64,000 bases of DNA, from positions 62,001 to 126,000 of the forward strand of contig JACTMY010000004.1 in NCBI GenBank assembly GCA_014584395.1. Reading direction: 5' to 3'. Both the position numbers and the translations under genes were made by a program. The number at the start of each line of letters is the position of its first letter. The stretch's first letter is position 1. Positions 17,399-28,700 of the stretch are shown here, in pieces. The notes below the pieces were generated by a model that was given only the letters and a program-made list of their open reading frames with translations, was not told the origin of the DNA and did not search any database. This DNA is from Planctomycetota bacterium. Lineage in GTDB: Bacteria > Planctomycetota > Planctomycetia > Gemmatales > HRBIN36.

Positions 17399-18508
17399 AT
17401 GCGGCGCGGCACAATCATTCTGATCGCGGTCATCCTGGCTCTCGGAGCTATGGGCTTTTTCTGGTGGCAGCGGGATCGGTTGTCCCTCTGGTTCGACCTG
17501 CGCCGTCTGGCCGACGCCAACGCCGAGCAAATGTCGGTCATGATTGCGGAACTGATGCAGCGCGAAAGCGAAGCGGTGCCTTTGCTGGTCAGTCAATTGG
17601 AGGAGCAGGACGAACGGTTGACGCGCGGCTGCGGGCAGGCGCTGTTGGGCATCTTGCGGCGGCATGGCGTGCAGAGTGCGCGCACCGAGCAGGTCGTTGG
17701 CGTCTTGGCCAATCGCTTTGAGCGATTTTCTCCTTCGGGGCAGAACCAGGTCCTCGGCCTGTTGACGGAACTGCTGCAAGCGTCGGCGGAGCATCCCTCG
17801 AAGCCGCTCGTGGACGCCAGCGGTCAGGTCTTGAAGAAATGCACCGAGGATTGCCTGGCGCAAAGGGAATCGATGATGCGATTGGCGGCCTGGGTGGCCA
17901 AGCATCCACAGGGCGAGCCATGGTGGGCCGCGTGCCGATCCTTAACCATGCGAGGTTTGAGCGATCCCAATGCCAAGGTCCGAGCGGCTGCCGTGCAGAC
18001 CGCCTTGAATCCTGACCTGCAACTCCTCGAGCAATTACCGAAAATGCTGTATGCCGAGCGGGTGGAGCAGGATGCGGAAGTGCGCATGTTTTTGCTGCTG
18101 GGATTAGGCAACAAGGAAGCCTATTTACCGACGGATCAGTTATTGACCTATCTCCATGACCCCGAGCCGGAAATCGGGGAAATCGCATTACAAGCGCTGA
18201 AGAGTAGGGGATTGACCCCGGAACGGATCCGGTTGGCTCAACTGGTTTCCAATCCTGACCCGGTGATGCGTTCCAAGGTGCCGAGCCAACTCTTGGAAGT
18301 GCCGGAATTGGACGTAGGACTATGGCTGGAAAAATTGAGCCACGATCCCTCCCCCGCCGTGAGAGCGGCTGTAGTGCGTACAGCAGGGGAGATTCAAGAA
18401 GCTAAGTTTCTCAGAATATTGGAGAGATTGTCGGAAAAGGATCCGAATCCGACGGTGCAACAGCTCGCCAATTTCTACCTAAGCAATAAAAATTACGATC
18501 ACAGATGA
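17399..18508 (+). CDS. Membrane-anchored HEAT-repeat protein
   Basis: The 369-aa protein has one N-terminal membrane segment (TIILIAVILALGAMGFFWW) followed by alpha-helical repeats that fit the HEAT/armadillo pattern, for example SDPNAKVRAAAVQTALNPD and HDPSPAVRAAVVRTAGEIQ. Such scaffolds hold protein partners; the partner is unknown. The ATG at 17399 follows GGGAGGG; the frame is open further upstream but without a ribosome site. The C-terminal third has fewer G/C-ending codons than its neighbours, leading into the AT-rich leader of csrA. Confidence 0.85.
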   Translation: MRRGTIILIAVILALGAMGFFWWQRDRLSLWFDLRRLADANAEQMSVMIAELMQRESEAVPLLVSQLEEQDERLTRGCGQALLGILRRHGVQSARTEQVVGVLANRFERFSPSGQNQVLGLLTELLQASAEHPSKPLVDASGQVLKKCTEDCLAQRESMMRLAAWVAKHPQGEPWWAACRSLTMRGLSDPNAKVRAAAVQTALNPDLQLLEQLPKMLYAERVEQDAEVRMFLLLGLGNKEAYLPTDQLLTYLHDPEPEIGEIALQALKSRGLTPERIRLAQLVSNPDPVMRSKVPSQLLEVPELDVGLWLEKLSHDPSPAVRAAVVRTAGEIQEAKFLRILERLSEKDPNPTVQQLANFYLSNKNYDHR

Positions 18509-18643
18509 AATTTTCTATTTTAGCCAAAATTCCCATTTACACGTATGTTGAAGATTAGTTAGAAATATCGCATGAGATGATCGGATCGTGCCAAATGTCA
18601 TGCCAAAGAAGCGCGAGATAAGGAAAATCGCGTAAGTGGCTAC

Positions 18644-18672
18644 TTGACGTAGCTTTTGAATCAGTATACATT
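18644..18672 (+). promoter_or_regulatory. Promoter candidate for csrA
   Basis: TTGACG (18644-18649) is followed after 17 bases by TACATT (18667-18672), a reasonable sigma70-like pair. An overlapping TATACA at 18665 would give a short 15-base spacer. A transcript from here would carry a leader of about 180 bases. Confidence 0.35.
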
Positions 18673-18727
18673 TTGAAGAGAGAATGGGCGAGGGACAAGG
18701 ATCGATCCCTAACCACTCAAGGCAAGA

Positions 18728-18754
18728 TCAGAATGTGATCGACGCACATTCTGA
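18728..18754 (+). promoter_or_regulatory. Perfect hairpin in the csrA leader
   Basis: Ten perfect base pairs (TCAGAATGTG with CACATTCTGA) enclose a 7-base loop. No T-tract follows, so it is not a terminator. It lies 108 bases before the csrA start codon and could shape leader access. Confidence 0.5.
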
Positions 18755-18832
18755 AGAGGCTGTGAGTGTCGGAATCGTTCTATTCTGGCTCGACTCTGAA
18801 CGTAAGTAGCCGGGACAAGCAGCAGTTAAGGC

Positions 18833-18862
18833 ACCAGGACGCTAGGAGAAGGATAGACAGCA
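18833..18862 (+). promoter_or_regulatory. GGA cluster overlapping the csrA ribosome-binding site
   Basis: Three GGA triplets occur within 18 bases (AGGACGCTAGGAGAAGGA), the last two forming the Shine-Dalgarno region. GGA is the core of CsrA binding sites, so CsrA may repress its own translation here. Confidence 0.45.
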
Positions 18863-19084
18863 ATGCTTGTACTGTCCAGAAAAAAGAACGAAAGTATTGT
18901 CATTAACAATGACATTACTGTGACCGTCGTCGAGATTCGCGGAGACAAAGTTCGCCTTGGAATCGTTGCACCAAAAGAAGTTCCTGTTCATCGGCAGGAA
19001 GTATTTGATGCGATTCATGGCCGAGCGAACAACTCCGTGAAAATTGACACCGCCCTGGCCGGCAACGGCAACAGCGGTGAATAG
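18863..19084 (+). CDS. csrA: Carbon storage regulator CsrA
   Basis: CsrA is a small dimeric RNA-binding protein that controls translation and stability of mRNAs by binding GGA motifs near ribosome sites. The 73-aa sequence is complete: MLVLSRKKNESIVINN with Leu4 and Arg6 of the RNA-binding face, VRLGIVAPKEVPVHRQE with the conserved Arg44, and a short polar tail. GGAGAAGGA precedes the ATG. It stands alone with its own leader and terminator. In planctomycetes CsrA targets are largely unstudied. Confidence 0.96.
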   Translation: MLVLSRKKNESIVINNDITVTVVEIRGDKVRLGIVAPKEVPVHRQEVFDAIHGRANNSVKIDTALAGNGNSGE

Positions 19085-19116
19085 GATCACAGGACACTTT
19101 CTTTCCTGAAGCACAC

Positions 19117-19156
19117 CGCCTCAAGAAAATCTCCCCTTTTGAGGCGATTTTCCCTT
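19117..19156 (+). terminator. Terminator after csrA
   Basis: An 8-bp stem CGCCTCAA/TTGAGGCG with a 14-base loop is followed by ATTTTCCCTT. It lies 32 bases after the csrA stop. Confidence 0.6.
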
Positions 19157-19765
19157 GGCCATCCGAATTGTCAATAACTAGTCAACTAAACGGTCTCAAT
19201 TGTCAACAACTCAACCGAGCATGGGATTAAAATAAGTAGTTTCACGCCGCCTTGCAAGAGGCTTTATAGAAAATTTATCCACTTCATTTCGCCCTTTTTC
19301 CCATCTCCCGATTTCTCCGCCACTTACACGTCGGAATTTCTTTTCCGATTGTGGTTTCCAAGCTCCTCGGCTCGCATTTGTTAACCCTTCCGATATTCGA
19401 ATTTTTGAACCGCCTCCTTCTGGGCTGGCAGACGCTGCGAGGTGCCATTCTCCAGATTGTGACGATGTTAACGAGTACCTATCATGTAAAAAAACGTTAG
19501 AAGAGAGGAACTTTAAGGAAAAGACAATCGTCTCATGGTTTAACGGTTGAGTAACTCAGTGAACTTGGCTTGATTTGTAAGTTGGAGTTGATTGCGTTTT
19601 TAACGTGGTGTATGCTGCAATGACGGATGGGTGCCATTCTGCGCGCCCATGGTGCAGCATTAACCAGGAGTCTTCAAAGCCAGGTTCATTACTCAGGTTA
19701 GTATTCATAGCTCGCTTATTCGCGGCTTATCGTGTCTTTCGTTCCTTCGAGGGAGGTTTTGTTAC
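19157..19765 (+). other. AT-rich intergenic region before the giant gene
   Basis: About 610 bases without a supported gene. The region is AT-rich and has short CAA-containing near-repeats around 19170-19215 (GTCAACTAAAC and GTCAACAACTCAAC). It ends with a promoter candidate and the leader of the giant gene. A 61-codon frame at 19605 has no coding character. Confidence 0.55.
19588..19616 (+). promoter_or_regulatory. Promoter candidate for the giant secreted protein gene
   Basis: TTGATT (19588-19593) and TATGCT (19611-19616) are separated by exactly 17 bases. The transcript would have a leader of about 145 bases before the ATG at 19766. Confidence 0.4.
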
Positions 19766-22700
19766 ATGTTTTTACCATGGTCTATTTTAGGTCGTGCTCC
19801 CCAGAATCCGAATCATCCTCGCCCGAAGCGGACGAAATCAACTGGCATGAAAGGTTCGAAGCGCCGCAAACCTCTCGACGTGGAGGCGCTTGAGGATCGC
19901 ACCCTCCTGGCCACTTTCTTCGTTGATATCACCAACACCAATCCAGGGAACGACGGCCTCAGCCCCGTTAATCTGGGCACTGGCACGCTGCTCGACCCCT
20001 ACATCAACATTCAAGCGGCCATCCGCAGGGCCAACCTCAATCCGGGACACGATGATATCGTCGTCTACGGCAATAACAGCAACAACCCCGCCATGGTTTA
20101 CACGTGGGACCGCGACGCCGACCTCGATTTCGACGGCATTCCCGACGGCAACATGGTGATCAGCAATAATGGCATCGTCGGCAACACGCTCAACATCACC
20201 TTCCTGGCCCAGACTTCGGCCGGTGCTCCTGCGCCGCTCATCGTCAAGATGCTGAACAACATCGTCGACGTGGGCGATGGCTGCCAATTGCGGATCGAAG
20301 GCAACTCCACGTTCCGCGTAATCTTCACCTCGCTGCCCGACGACACAGCAGGCGGCGACACCAACAACGATGGCAATATCAACGCTCCCAATCGAGCCGA
20401 TTGGGGCGGCATCCGCTTCCGGCCCGGCGCGGTCGGCCAAGGCGCCAACAATCCCGCTCTGGGTTCAATCGTCAATTGGGCCGACATTCGCTACACCGGT
20501 CAATCGCTATTCGATCCCACTGTGCTCGATTTCACGGAATTCGCCGCCGTTCGCATGGAAGCCGACATCAACAGCGGCCAGCGCGTGGCCGTGCGCGTGT
20601 GGAATACCGTGATCCGCCATGGCGGCCGCGCCATCGACGTCAATATCTGGTCGTTGGCGGGGCGAGGTCCCGATCTGGGCTTCAATGCCTCGGGCGCGGC
20701 GGGCCTTGGGCCGCAACCCTTGACCTTCCAGAACAACTCGATCAATGGCGCCTTTATTTCCATTCCCTTCATCACCAATCCCTTTGACCCGCGCTTCGGC
20801 CAGGTGATCCAGCTCGATCAGGATGCCCGCCTCGACGACGTGGGCGTGCCCTATGTTTTGACGCAGCGGTTCGTTTTGGCGAACAATGTCACCTTGACCA
20901 TCGACCCCGCCATCATCGTCAAGCTGCAGCGCGTCACCATCGACACCAAGGATGCCGCCGACGTCACCGATTCCACCTCGGGAACCTTGATCGTCAATGG
21001 CTTGCCCGAGCGGCCCGTGCTCTTCACCTCGGTGAACGACGATAACATTTTCATCCCGGGCACGATTCTGAATCAGTTCTACAACAACGGCACCGCCGAC
21101 ACGAATAACGACGGCAACGCCACCACGCCCCAACCCGGCGATTGGGCCGGCATCCGCGTTTCCCAAGGGAACATCGATTACGCCCACATTCGCTACGCCG
21201 GCGGGCTCTATCCGCTGCAAGGCACGTTCGTCAACAGTCCCGCCGTGCAAATTTTCTCGCAAGATCGGACGGGGTTGGGCGGGGTCATTGAAACCTTCCG
21301 CATCAGCAACTCGGTCATCACGCAGACCTTCACCGGCTTCGTGTTTGGCACTTTTTATGATTCGCCGGCCATCGATGTGTTCAGCCGCGATTGGACGCAG
21401 AATATTCAGCGCACCGGCGACATTTCGATCATCGACAACTTCATCCACACGAATCAAGGCAAAGCGGCGAACGCCCATCCGATGGCTTTTCACGACCGCC
21501 GCAATCCCACGGGCGGCTATGGCGTCAACTTCCGCCGCAACATCATCGAGAACAACGCCAACAACAGCGTCTACATCCGCTTCGAGCTTGACCTGGCCCG
21601 CGGCATCGATCGAAACATCTCCCGCGTCGGCGGCTACTTCGATGATTCCGACATCGTGCACACCCTTGACGGGCAGCTGCTCGCCGTCCATGCCAATCAA
21701 GCCTTCCAAATCATGAGCCGGCGCGGCGTTGAACCGTCGCCCGCCAACGGCGGCTTCCTCGACCGCTTCCAACGCTCCCAAACGCAAACCGACAACCAGG
21801 CTTTGCAAGCATTCCTCAATGGCTTGGTGATGCGGCTGCCCGGCATACCGAACATCCCCCTTGAACGCGGACCGAACTCACCCAACGCCAATCCAAGCCT
21901 CGTCGACAGCGGCCTGTTCTATTATCTCATCAACTTCGAGGACACGGCCCGCGGCTTGGGCTTGGTCGCCAACCCGCAAGCCAACCCTGGCAACCTCTAC
22001 GGCGATGAGTGGCGTGATTGGGGCATTAATCTAACCACGGGCGCCATCCAGGCGCTTAAGCCGTTCTACATTCGCGGCAACATTCCCGGCGATTCAGACC
22101 CGCTCGGCGCGCCCGTCTCCGGCAACAACATGCTCGCCGTCTCCGAACCCAATGGCAATGGCTCCCTCGATCTCACCTTCCCCAACGCCGTCTCGGCCGT
22201 GGGCTTTTGGATCATCGGCAACGACACCACCAGCCCGAACGAACGCATCGAGTTCATTGGCGTGGATGGGAATCTGATCGAATCGATTCCGATGCCGACA
22301 ACGACGCCCGCCAATAACCGCGCCTTCATCGGCCGCATCAGCAAGCAGCCGATTTGGAAGGTTCGCATCGTCGAAGACGCCAACGACAACGTCGGCGGCA
22401 CGTTCGACTACACCGGCCCGGCCATTATCATCCCCGATGGCGGACAGATCGCCGCCACGTTGAACGTCGGCTCCAGCTTCACCATCAGCGACGTGAACGT
22501 CAATTTGAACATCATCCACCCGCGCGTCAGCGACTTGCGCGTGCAATTGCGCGGACCGGACGGCACGACGATCGATCTGGTGAATCGCACGCCCGCACCC
22601 TTGGCGACCGGCGCGAATTACACCAACACCTACTTCGACGATCAATCGGCCTACTCGATCAACTTCGGGCTGGCGCCCTACACCGGCTCGTTCAAGCCGG

Positions 22701-25700
22701 TTCAATCCTTGTCCGCGTTTAACGGCAAGAATTCGCTGGGGAACTGGCAAGTGATCGTGACCGACTTGGCCGCGGGGCCGGGCGGCACGGCAGCCTTGCA
22801 GAATTTCTCCTTGACCTTCCAAAGCCCCGACCTGGTGAAGGACACCATAGCCATCGACGACCTCTATTACGTCGAGGCGCCGCAGGCCTTGGTGCTCAAG
22901 TCCGCCTCCATTGGCACGACCTTGACCGCGGGAGCTGTCGAGGCGGGCTATGCCAACGTCACTCAGGACGCCACGGGCATCATCAACAGCGGCCTCGTGC
23001 ACGACGGTCATTCGATCACCATCACCGGATCGGGCAACACCGCTCGCGGCGTCGGCAACGGCGGCACGATCCGCGTCTTGGGGCAATACGACTCGCCAGT
23101 CATCATGACGTCGCTGTTCGATAATACGGCTGGCGCGGGCGTTGTGGGGCACGTGCAGTTTAATACCACGAACGATCCCTTCGCGTTGCCCTCGTCTGGA
23201 GATTGGCGAGGCATTCAGATTCATCAAGGGGCCAACTCCAGCAAGAGCTATGTCGAAACCCAGCAGGCCAATGGTTCCATCACACGCCGCTATGCCGACT
23301 TGAATCCCTACACGCTGGGCGATGAGGGACCGTCCTACTTGCCGGGAGCGGAAAGCTACATGGACCTGGTGCTGCCCAACGGCTTGCTCGATCTGATTCC
23401 CGGGGCCGCCCAGACGCGCGTCATGATTCAGGATGGCGTGCTCATCGAACATGCGGACATTCGCTACGCCCTGATCGGCATCGACCACGTGGGCTTCCCG
23501 GAAAACAAGATCACCATCGACGCCAACGAACTCGAGCAGGATGCCACCCAGCGCGCCAATCCCAATGGCTCGCGGTACGATGCTCCAACCAATCGCATCA
23601 ACCCGCTCGGCGCCATCATCACCAACGACTCCGGCCAGGTGCGGTTCGACACGACCAGCGGCGCCTATCGCGTGGGCGCTCGCATGGGCGGCACCTCGGA
23701 AAATCCCTTAACCGGCACGGATGACGTTGATTGGTTTGAACTGCCGCGACCGGAAGATTACGGTCAGAATTCGATCAATTTCTACATCGACGTGCAGCGC
23801 GGCAATGCGACATCCGACGGTCCGGGCGGGCCGTTCGGCATCGCTGTGTTCAATTCCGGCTTGCAACTGCTGTGGATCAGCTACAGCGGTCTGGCCCAGG
23901 TGGCGGGCAATATCGTCGGCGCCACGGCGGGACAACTGGCCAATTCGGGCAACGCCCTGGGCGCCGTCACGGCCTTGGCCGGCGATATTCCCCACAGCTT
24001 GACCAACCCGCAGTACGACGCTCATTTCGTCGCCATCTTCCCGCTTGGCCGCTTCCCGAGGCTCTTCATTCCGCAAACTTTAGGCGGTCAATTGTCCACG
24101 GGCATTCGCGTGGCCTTGACACCGCTTCCGGGCACGGGACCAGTGGGCAGCAACGGTTTCCGCGTCGTCAGCCTGGTCGATCAGGAAGGCGCTCCGCAGG
24201 ACATTCCACCTACTTCACAGAATCAGTTCATCGACAATCCTGGCCCGGATGGAGCGTTCCTGGGCGGGTACGAAGTCGAGTTCCGCACCGCGGGCTTCCA
24301 GGATCGCAGCCAGCGGCCCGTGCGCGCCGGTGAAGGCGAGTACATTTATCGCCAGAACATCATCCAGGAATCGCTGTTGGCCGCACTCACCGTTCGCGAT
24401 CATCGGCAAACGCGGCCTTCTAATTTGAATCAGGGCGAGACGCTGCCCTCGCAAACGGCGCGCTTCGCCCAGGACAACAACAACCTGGTCATCAACACCA
24501 ATGGCGTTCCCTTCAACAACCTGGATTACTTCATCCCCGGCATCTACATTGCCAACAATCTGATCGTGAACAACCGCAGCGTAGGCGTCTACCTGGAAGA
24601 AGACAACTCGCTGCCCGGCGCCAATTTGACCACGCCAACCAACTACACCACGATCATCAACAACACCTTCGATGGCAATGGCGGCACGGCCATCGACCTG
24701 CGCACCCGCGGCGGCGTCAACGTGCTCAACAATTTGATCACGAACAACGCCATCGGCCTCAACATCACCAAACTCCCCGACATCGAACCGCTGCGCCCGC
24801 CGATCCTGGCGGTCGTGGCGTACAATTTGTTCTTTAACAACAGCACGCACATCACGCCTTCGAGCGTGCTCAACGGCTCCAATAATCTGCTTAACACCAA
24901 TCCGCTCTACGTGGATCGGCAAGGCTTCGATTTCCGCATTCAAGTGGGATCCCCGGCGGTCGATTCGGCCATCAGCAACGTCTCGGATCGCCTGGCAGCC
25001 ACGCGGTTCCCGCAAGAGCCGACCCGCGCTCCGGGCGACGACATCCGCGGCCGAGCCCGCGTGGACAACCCGACGCGGCCCAACGTCGGCGCCGGCCAGT
25101 TCCCGTTCTATGATCGCGGCGCTTATGAAGCTTCGGAGCCTCCGCTGCGCGTCATCGGCGTGAACGTCGTCAGCGCCAACCAATTGCTGGGCCAGCCGGT
25201 CAGCCAGTTGGTGGTCACCTTCTACGGCCGCGTCGATATCACCACGGTCAATGCCAGCACCGTGCGCTTGCAAGTGGGTTCATTCGCAGGGCCGCTCGTC
25301 GGCATCGGGCCGATCAGCCAATCTTATGATCCCGTTTCGAACAAGCACACGTTCATCATCCCCTTGCAGCAAACGCTGATCGACGGCGTCTACGCCCTGA
25401 CCCTCAAAGGCACCTCGACGGGCGCCAGCGATCCGGGCATCCGCGACATCTCCGGCAATTTGCTCGATGGCGAATTCCCGCCGCCCTACACCTTCCCCTC
25501 GGGCAATGGCATCGCGGGCGGCAGCTTCCTCTACGTCTTTAGCATCCGCACGGCCACGATTGGCGGCCTGGTGTGGAACAACCCCAATGGCAATCTGACT
25601 CAGGATCCAGGCGAACCTGGACTGCCCAATGTGGGCGTGGAAATGACCTGGGCCGGTCCGGACGGCGTCTTCGGCACTCCCGACGACGGCAGTCCCATCA

Positions 25701-28700
25701 CGCAAAACACGAATTTGAACGGCAACTTCAGTTTCGTCGGCTTGCAGCCAGGCAACTACCGCATCAACGTGCTGGATAATACGCTGCCGGCCAGCTTCTT
25801 CCTCAATACGCCTCCTGATCCCAAGTTCGTCACGCTGGCCTTTGGCGAAAACCTGACCGGCGTCAACTTCGGCTACTGGCAAGACTTCAGCAACGCCACC
25901 TTGGGCAATCTGGCCTGGAACGATCTGAATGGCGATGGCATCCGCCAGGCCAGCGAACCGGTGATGGCGGGCATCATCATCAACGCCCTCTGGGCCGGCC
26001 GCGACGGCGTTTTTGGCAACGCCGACGACGAAGTCTTCACCACGACTTCCGATCTCATCAACAGCGGCAACTGGCGGTTCCAGAACATCCTGCCCGCCGG
26101 CAACTACCAGGTCACGGTGGACATGAGCAGCGTCCCCGCTGGGTTCCAACGCACGACCTACCTTGGCGCGGGTGAATACCCCGTGCTCAAGGAACCGTTG
26201 TTGCCTGGCGAACAGTTCAATCAAATTCGCTTCGGCTTCCAGCAAAAGAGCGCCGTGATCGGCGACACGGTTTTCAACGATCTCAACGGCAACGGCGTTC
26301 AGGATCTGGGCGAGCCCGGGCTGGCCAACGTCCAGGTGATTCTCAATGGTCCGGGCGGCCCGCAAAACACCTTGACCGACGTCAATGGCAACTACAGCTT
26401 CGCCAACTTGGCCGCGGGCACGTACACCATCTCCGTCAACACGGCCACCATCCCGGCGAACTTCTACGCCACGACGCCCAATCCGCGCACGGTCATCCTG
26501 CCGGACGGTGTGACCGTTGACAACACCGCTGACTTTGGCTTCCGGGCCGATCCATTCCTGGGAATCATCGGCAGCTTCGTGTGGCATGACATTAACGGCA
26601 ATGGCGCACAGGATGCGGGTGAGCCGGGCCTGAGCAACGTCGAGATTATCGCTCAATGGGCGGGCCGCGACGGCGTCTTTGGCACGGGCGACGATCAAAA
26701 CTTCACGACCTTCACCGACCCCAACGGCAACTACGCCCTGCTGAACTTGCCTGTCGGCTTCTACCGCGTCAACACGGGCACCGGCGTGCCGCTGGGCTTT
26801 GGCCGGACGTTCCCCGCCGTGGTGCCCATCGAGGTTACCATCGGCGATGGCATCGGCGGCAACCCGGGACCGAACTTCCTCAACGCCAACTTCGGCTTCC
26901 AGGCCGCGAATGCGTCCATTTCCGGCGTGGTCTTCCAGGACCTCAACGGCAATGGCATTCTCGACGCCGTGCCCAATGAGACCGGCCGCTTCAGCAATGT
27001 CCGCGTCTTCGTGGACTTGAACAACAACAATGCCTGGGACATTGGCGAACCCTTCGCCGTGAGCGCACCGGTGACAGGCGCCTGGACGATCTCCGGCCTG
27101 GCTTCGGGCACCTTCAAGGTCATGATCGACCCGTTGCAAATTCCAGGCGCGCCTCCAGGCTTGGTGGCCAGCCCGGCATTCCTCAACGTGGTGGTGCCGC
27201 CGAGCGCCAATGTCACAGGCCAAAACCTGGGCTTGTGGCAGCGCAACTCCATCGTCACGGGCCGCGTCTTCAATGACGCCAACATGAACGGCGCGATCGA
27301 CTTCGGCGAGCAGGGCATTGCCGGAGCCTTCGTCACCCTGGTGTGGTACGGTTCGAACAACGTCTTCGAAAATGGCGGCGGCGACGACCAGATCTTCACG
27401 ACCTTCACCGATGCCAGCGGGCAATACACCTTCAGCAATTTGCCCGGCGCCTTTGTGGCGGGCAACAACTACCGCATCTTCGTGGATACGAACTCCGTGC
27501 CGCCAGGCTCGAATCCGACCATCCCCAATCCGCCGCTGGTCGACTTCAATCTCGGCGCCAGCGCGACCCGCACGCAAAACTTCGGTTTCCTCGTGCCGCC
27601 GTCGCTCTTGCCCGGCATCTACTACCTCTCGGTCTCCGGCGTCAACAGCCTGCAGAATAGCGACGGCTCCTTGACCCTGGTCAATGACTCCGACATCGTC
27701 AAGCTGCGCACGCAGCCGAACGGCGACTATCGATACGACGTCTACTTCCGCGGCAGCAACTTCGGCCTGACGCCTGGAGTCGAAGGCATCGACGCCTTCA
27801 CCATCCTGCGGGATGGCAGCATCCTGATCTCCACCGTCGGCAACATGGCGGTCTTCACCAACTACGCCGCTCCAGGCGTGGGGTCGGGCGCCATTCAATC
27901 CGGCTTCGGCGAGGATATCTTCCGCTTCGTGCCCACCAGCTTCAGCGGCGGCACGATCTCGTCGGGCGTGTGGAACCTGGCCTTTCGCGGCAGCCGCGTG
28001 GGTCTCAGCGGCACCCGCGGCAACGTCGTGGCTGTGGCGGCCCTCTACAATCCCGCCAACCAGGTCGATCGCTTGCTCCTCTCCACGGCGGGCCAGGTCA
28101 CCGTGTCCGGCGTGGTGGCGAACAATTTCGACGTTATCCAATTCTCGGCGATCACGTTTGGGCCGAACACCAACGGCATCTTCTACATGTACCTGAAAGG
28201 CTCCAACGTTGGTTTGAACGACACGATCAATGAGAACATCGACGGCATTAACGCCGTTCAGCCCGCTTCGGGTTGGCCCACGCTGCAGCTCTCCACGACC
28301 GGCAGCTTCAGCGTGCCAGGTCTCTCGGGCGGCCGCTCCGACATCTTCCAGTTCAACCCGATCGTGTACGGCAACGGCACGGCCGGAACCTGGGGACCGT
28401 CGCTGCTCCTGGGCGACAACGTCGGGCTGACCAACGCCAACATCACCGACTTCTTCGTCGGCCAAGCCCCAGGCGATCCCAGCCCGCTGTACGCAGCCGG
28501 GGCAGCCGCGGGCCGCGAAGCCGATCTGGATACGCAAGTCATCCGTTGGGCCAGCGAAACCAGTTCGGTCAACGTCTTCATCGACTCCTCCAGCTTCACG
28601 ACGGATCAAGTGGACCGCGTCCGCGACGCCATGAACTCCATCAACGGCGTCTGGCAGCGCGTCAGCGGCATGAGGCTGGTCGAAGTGGCACATGAAGGCG

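Larger units (their letters stand above)
18509..18862 (+). other. AT-rich structured leader region before csrA
   Basis: These 354 bases contain no gene. They are clearly poorer in G and C than the surroundings. They hold a promoter candidate at 18644-18672, a perfect 10-bp hairpin at 18728-18754, a GGATCGATCC palindrome near 18709, and three GGA triplets close together just before the csrA start. Confidence 0.6.
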
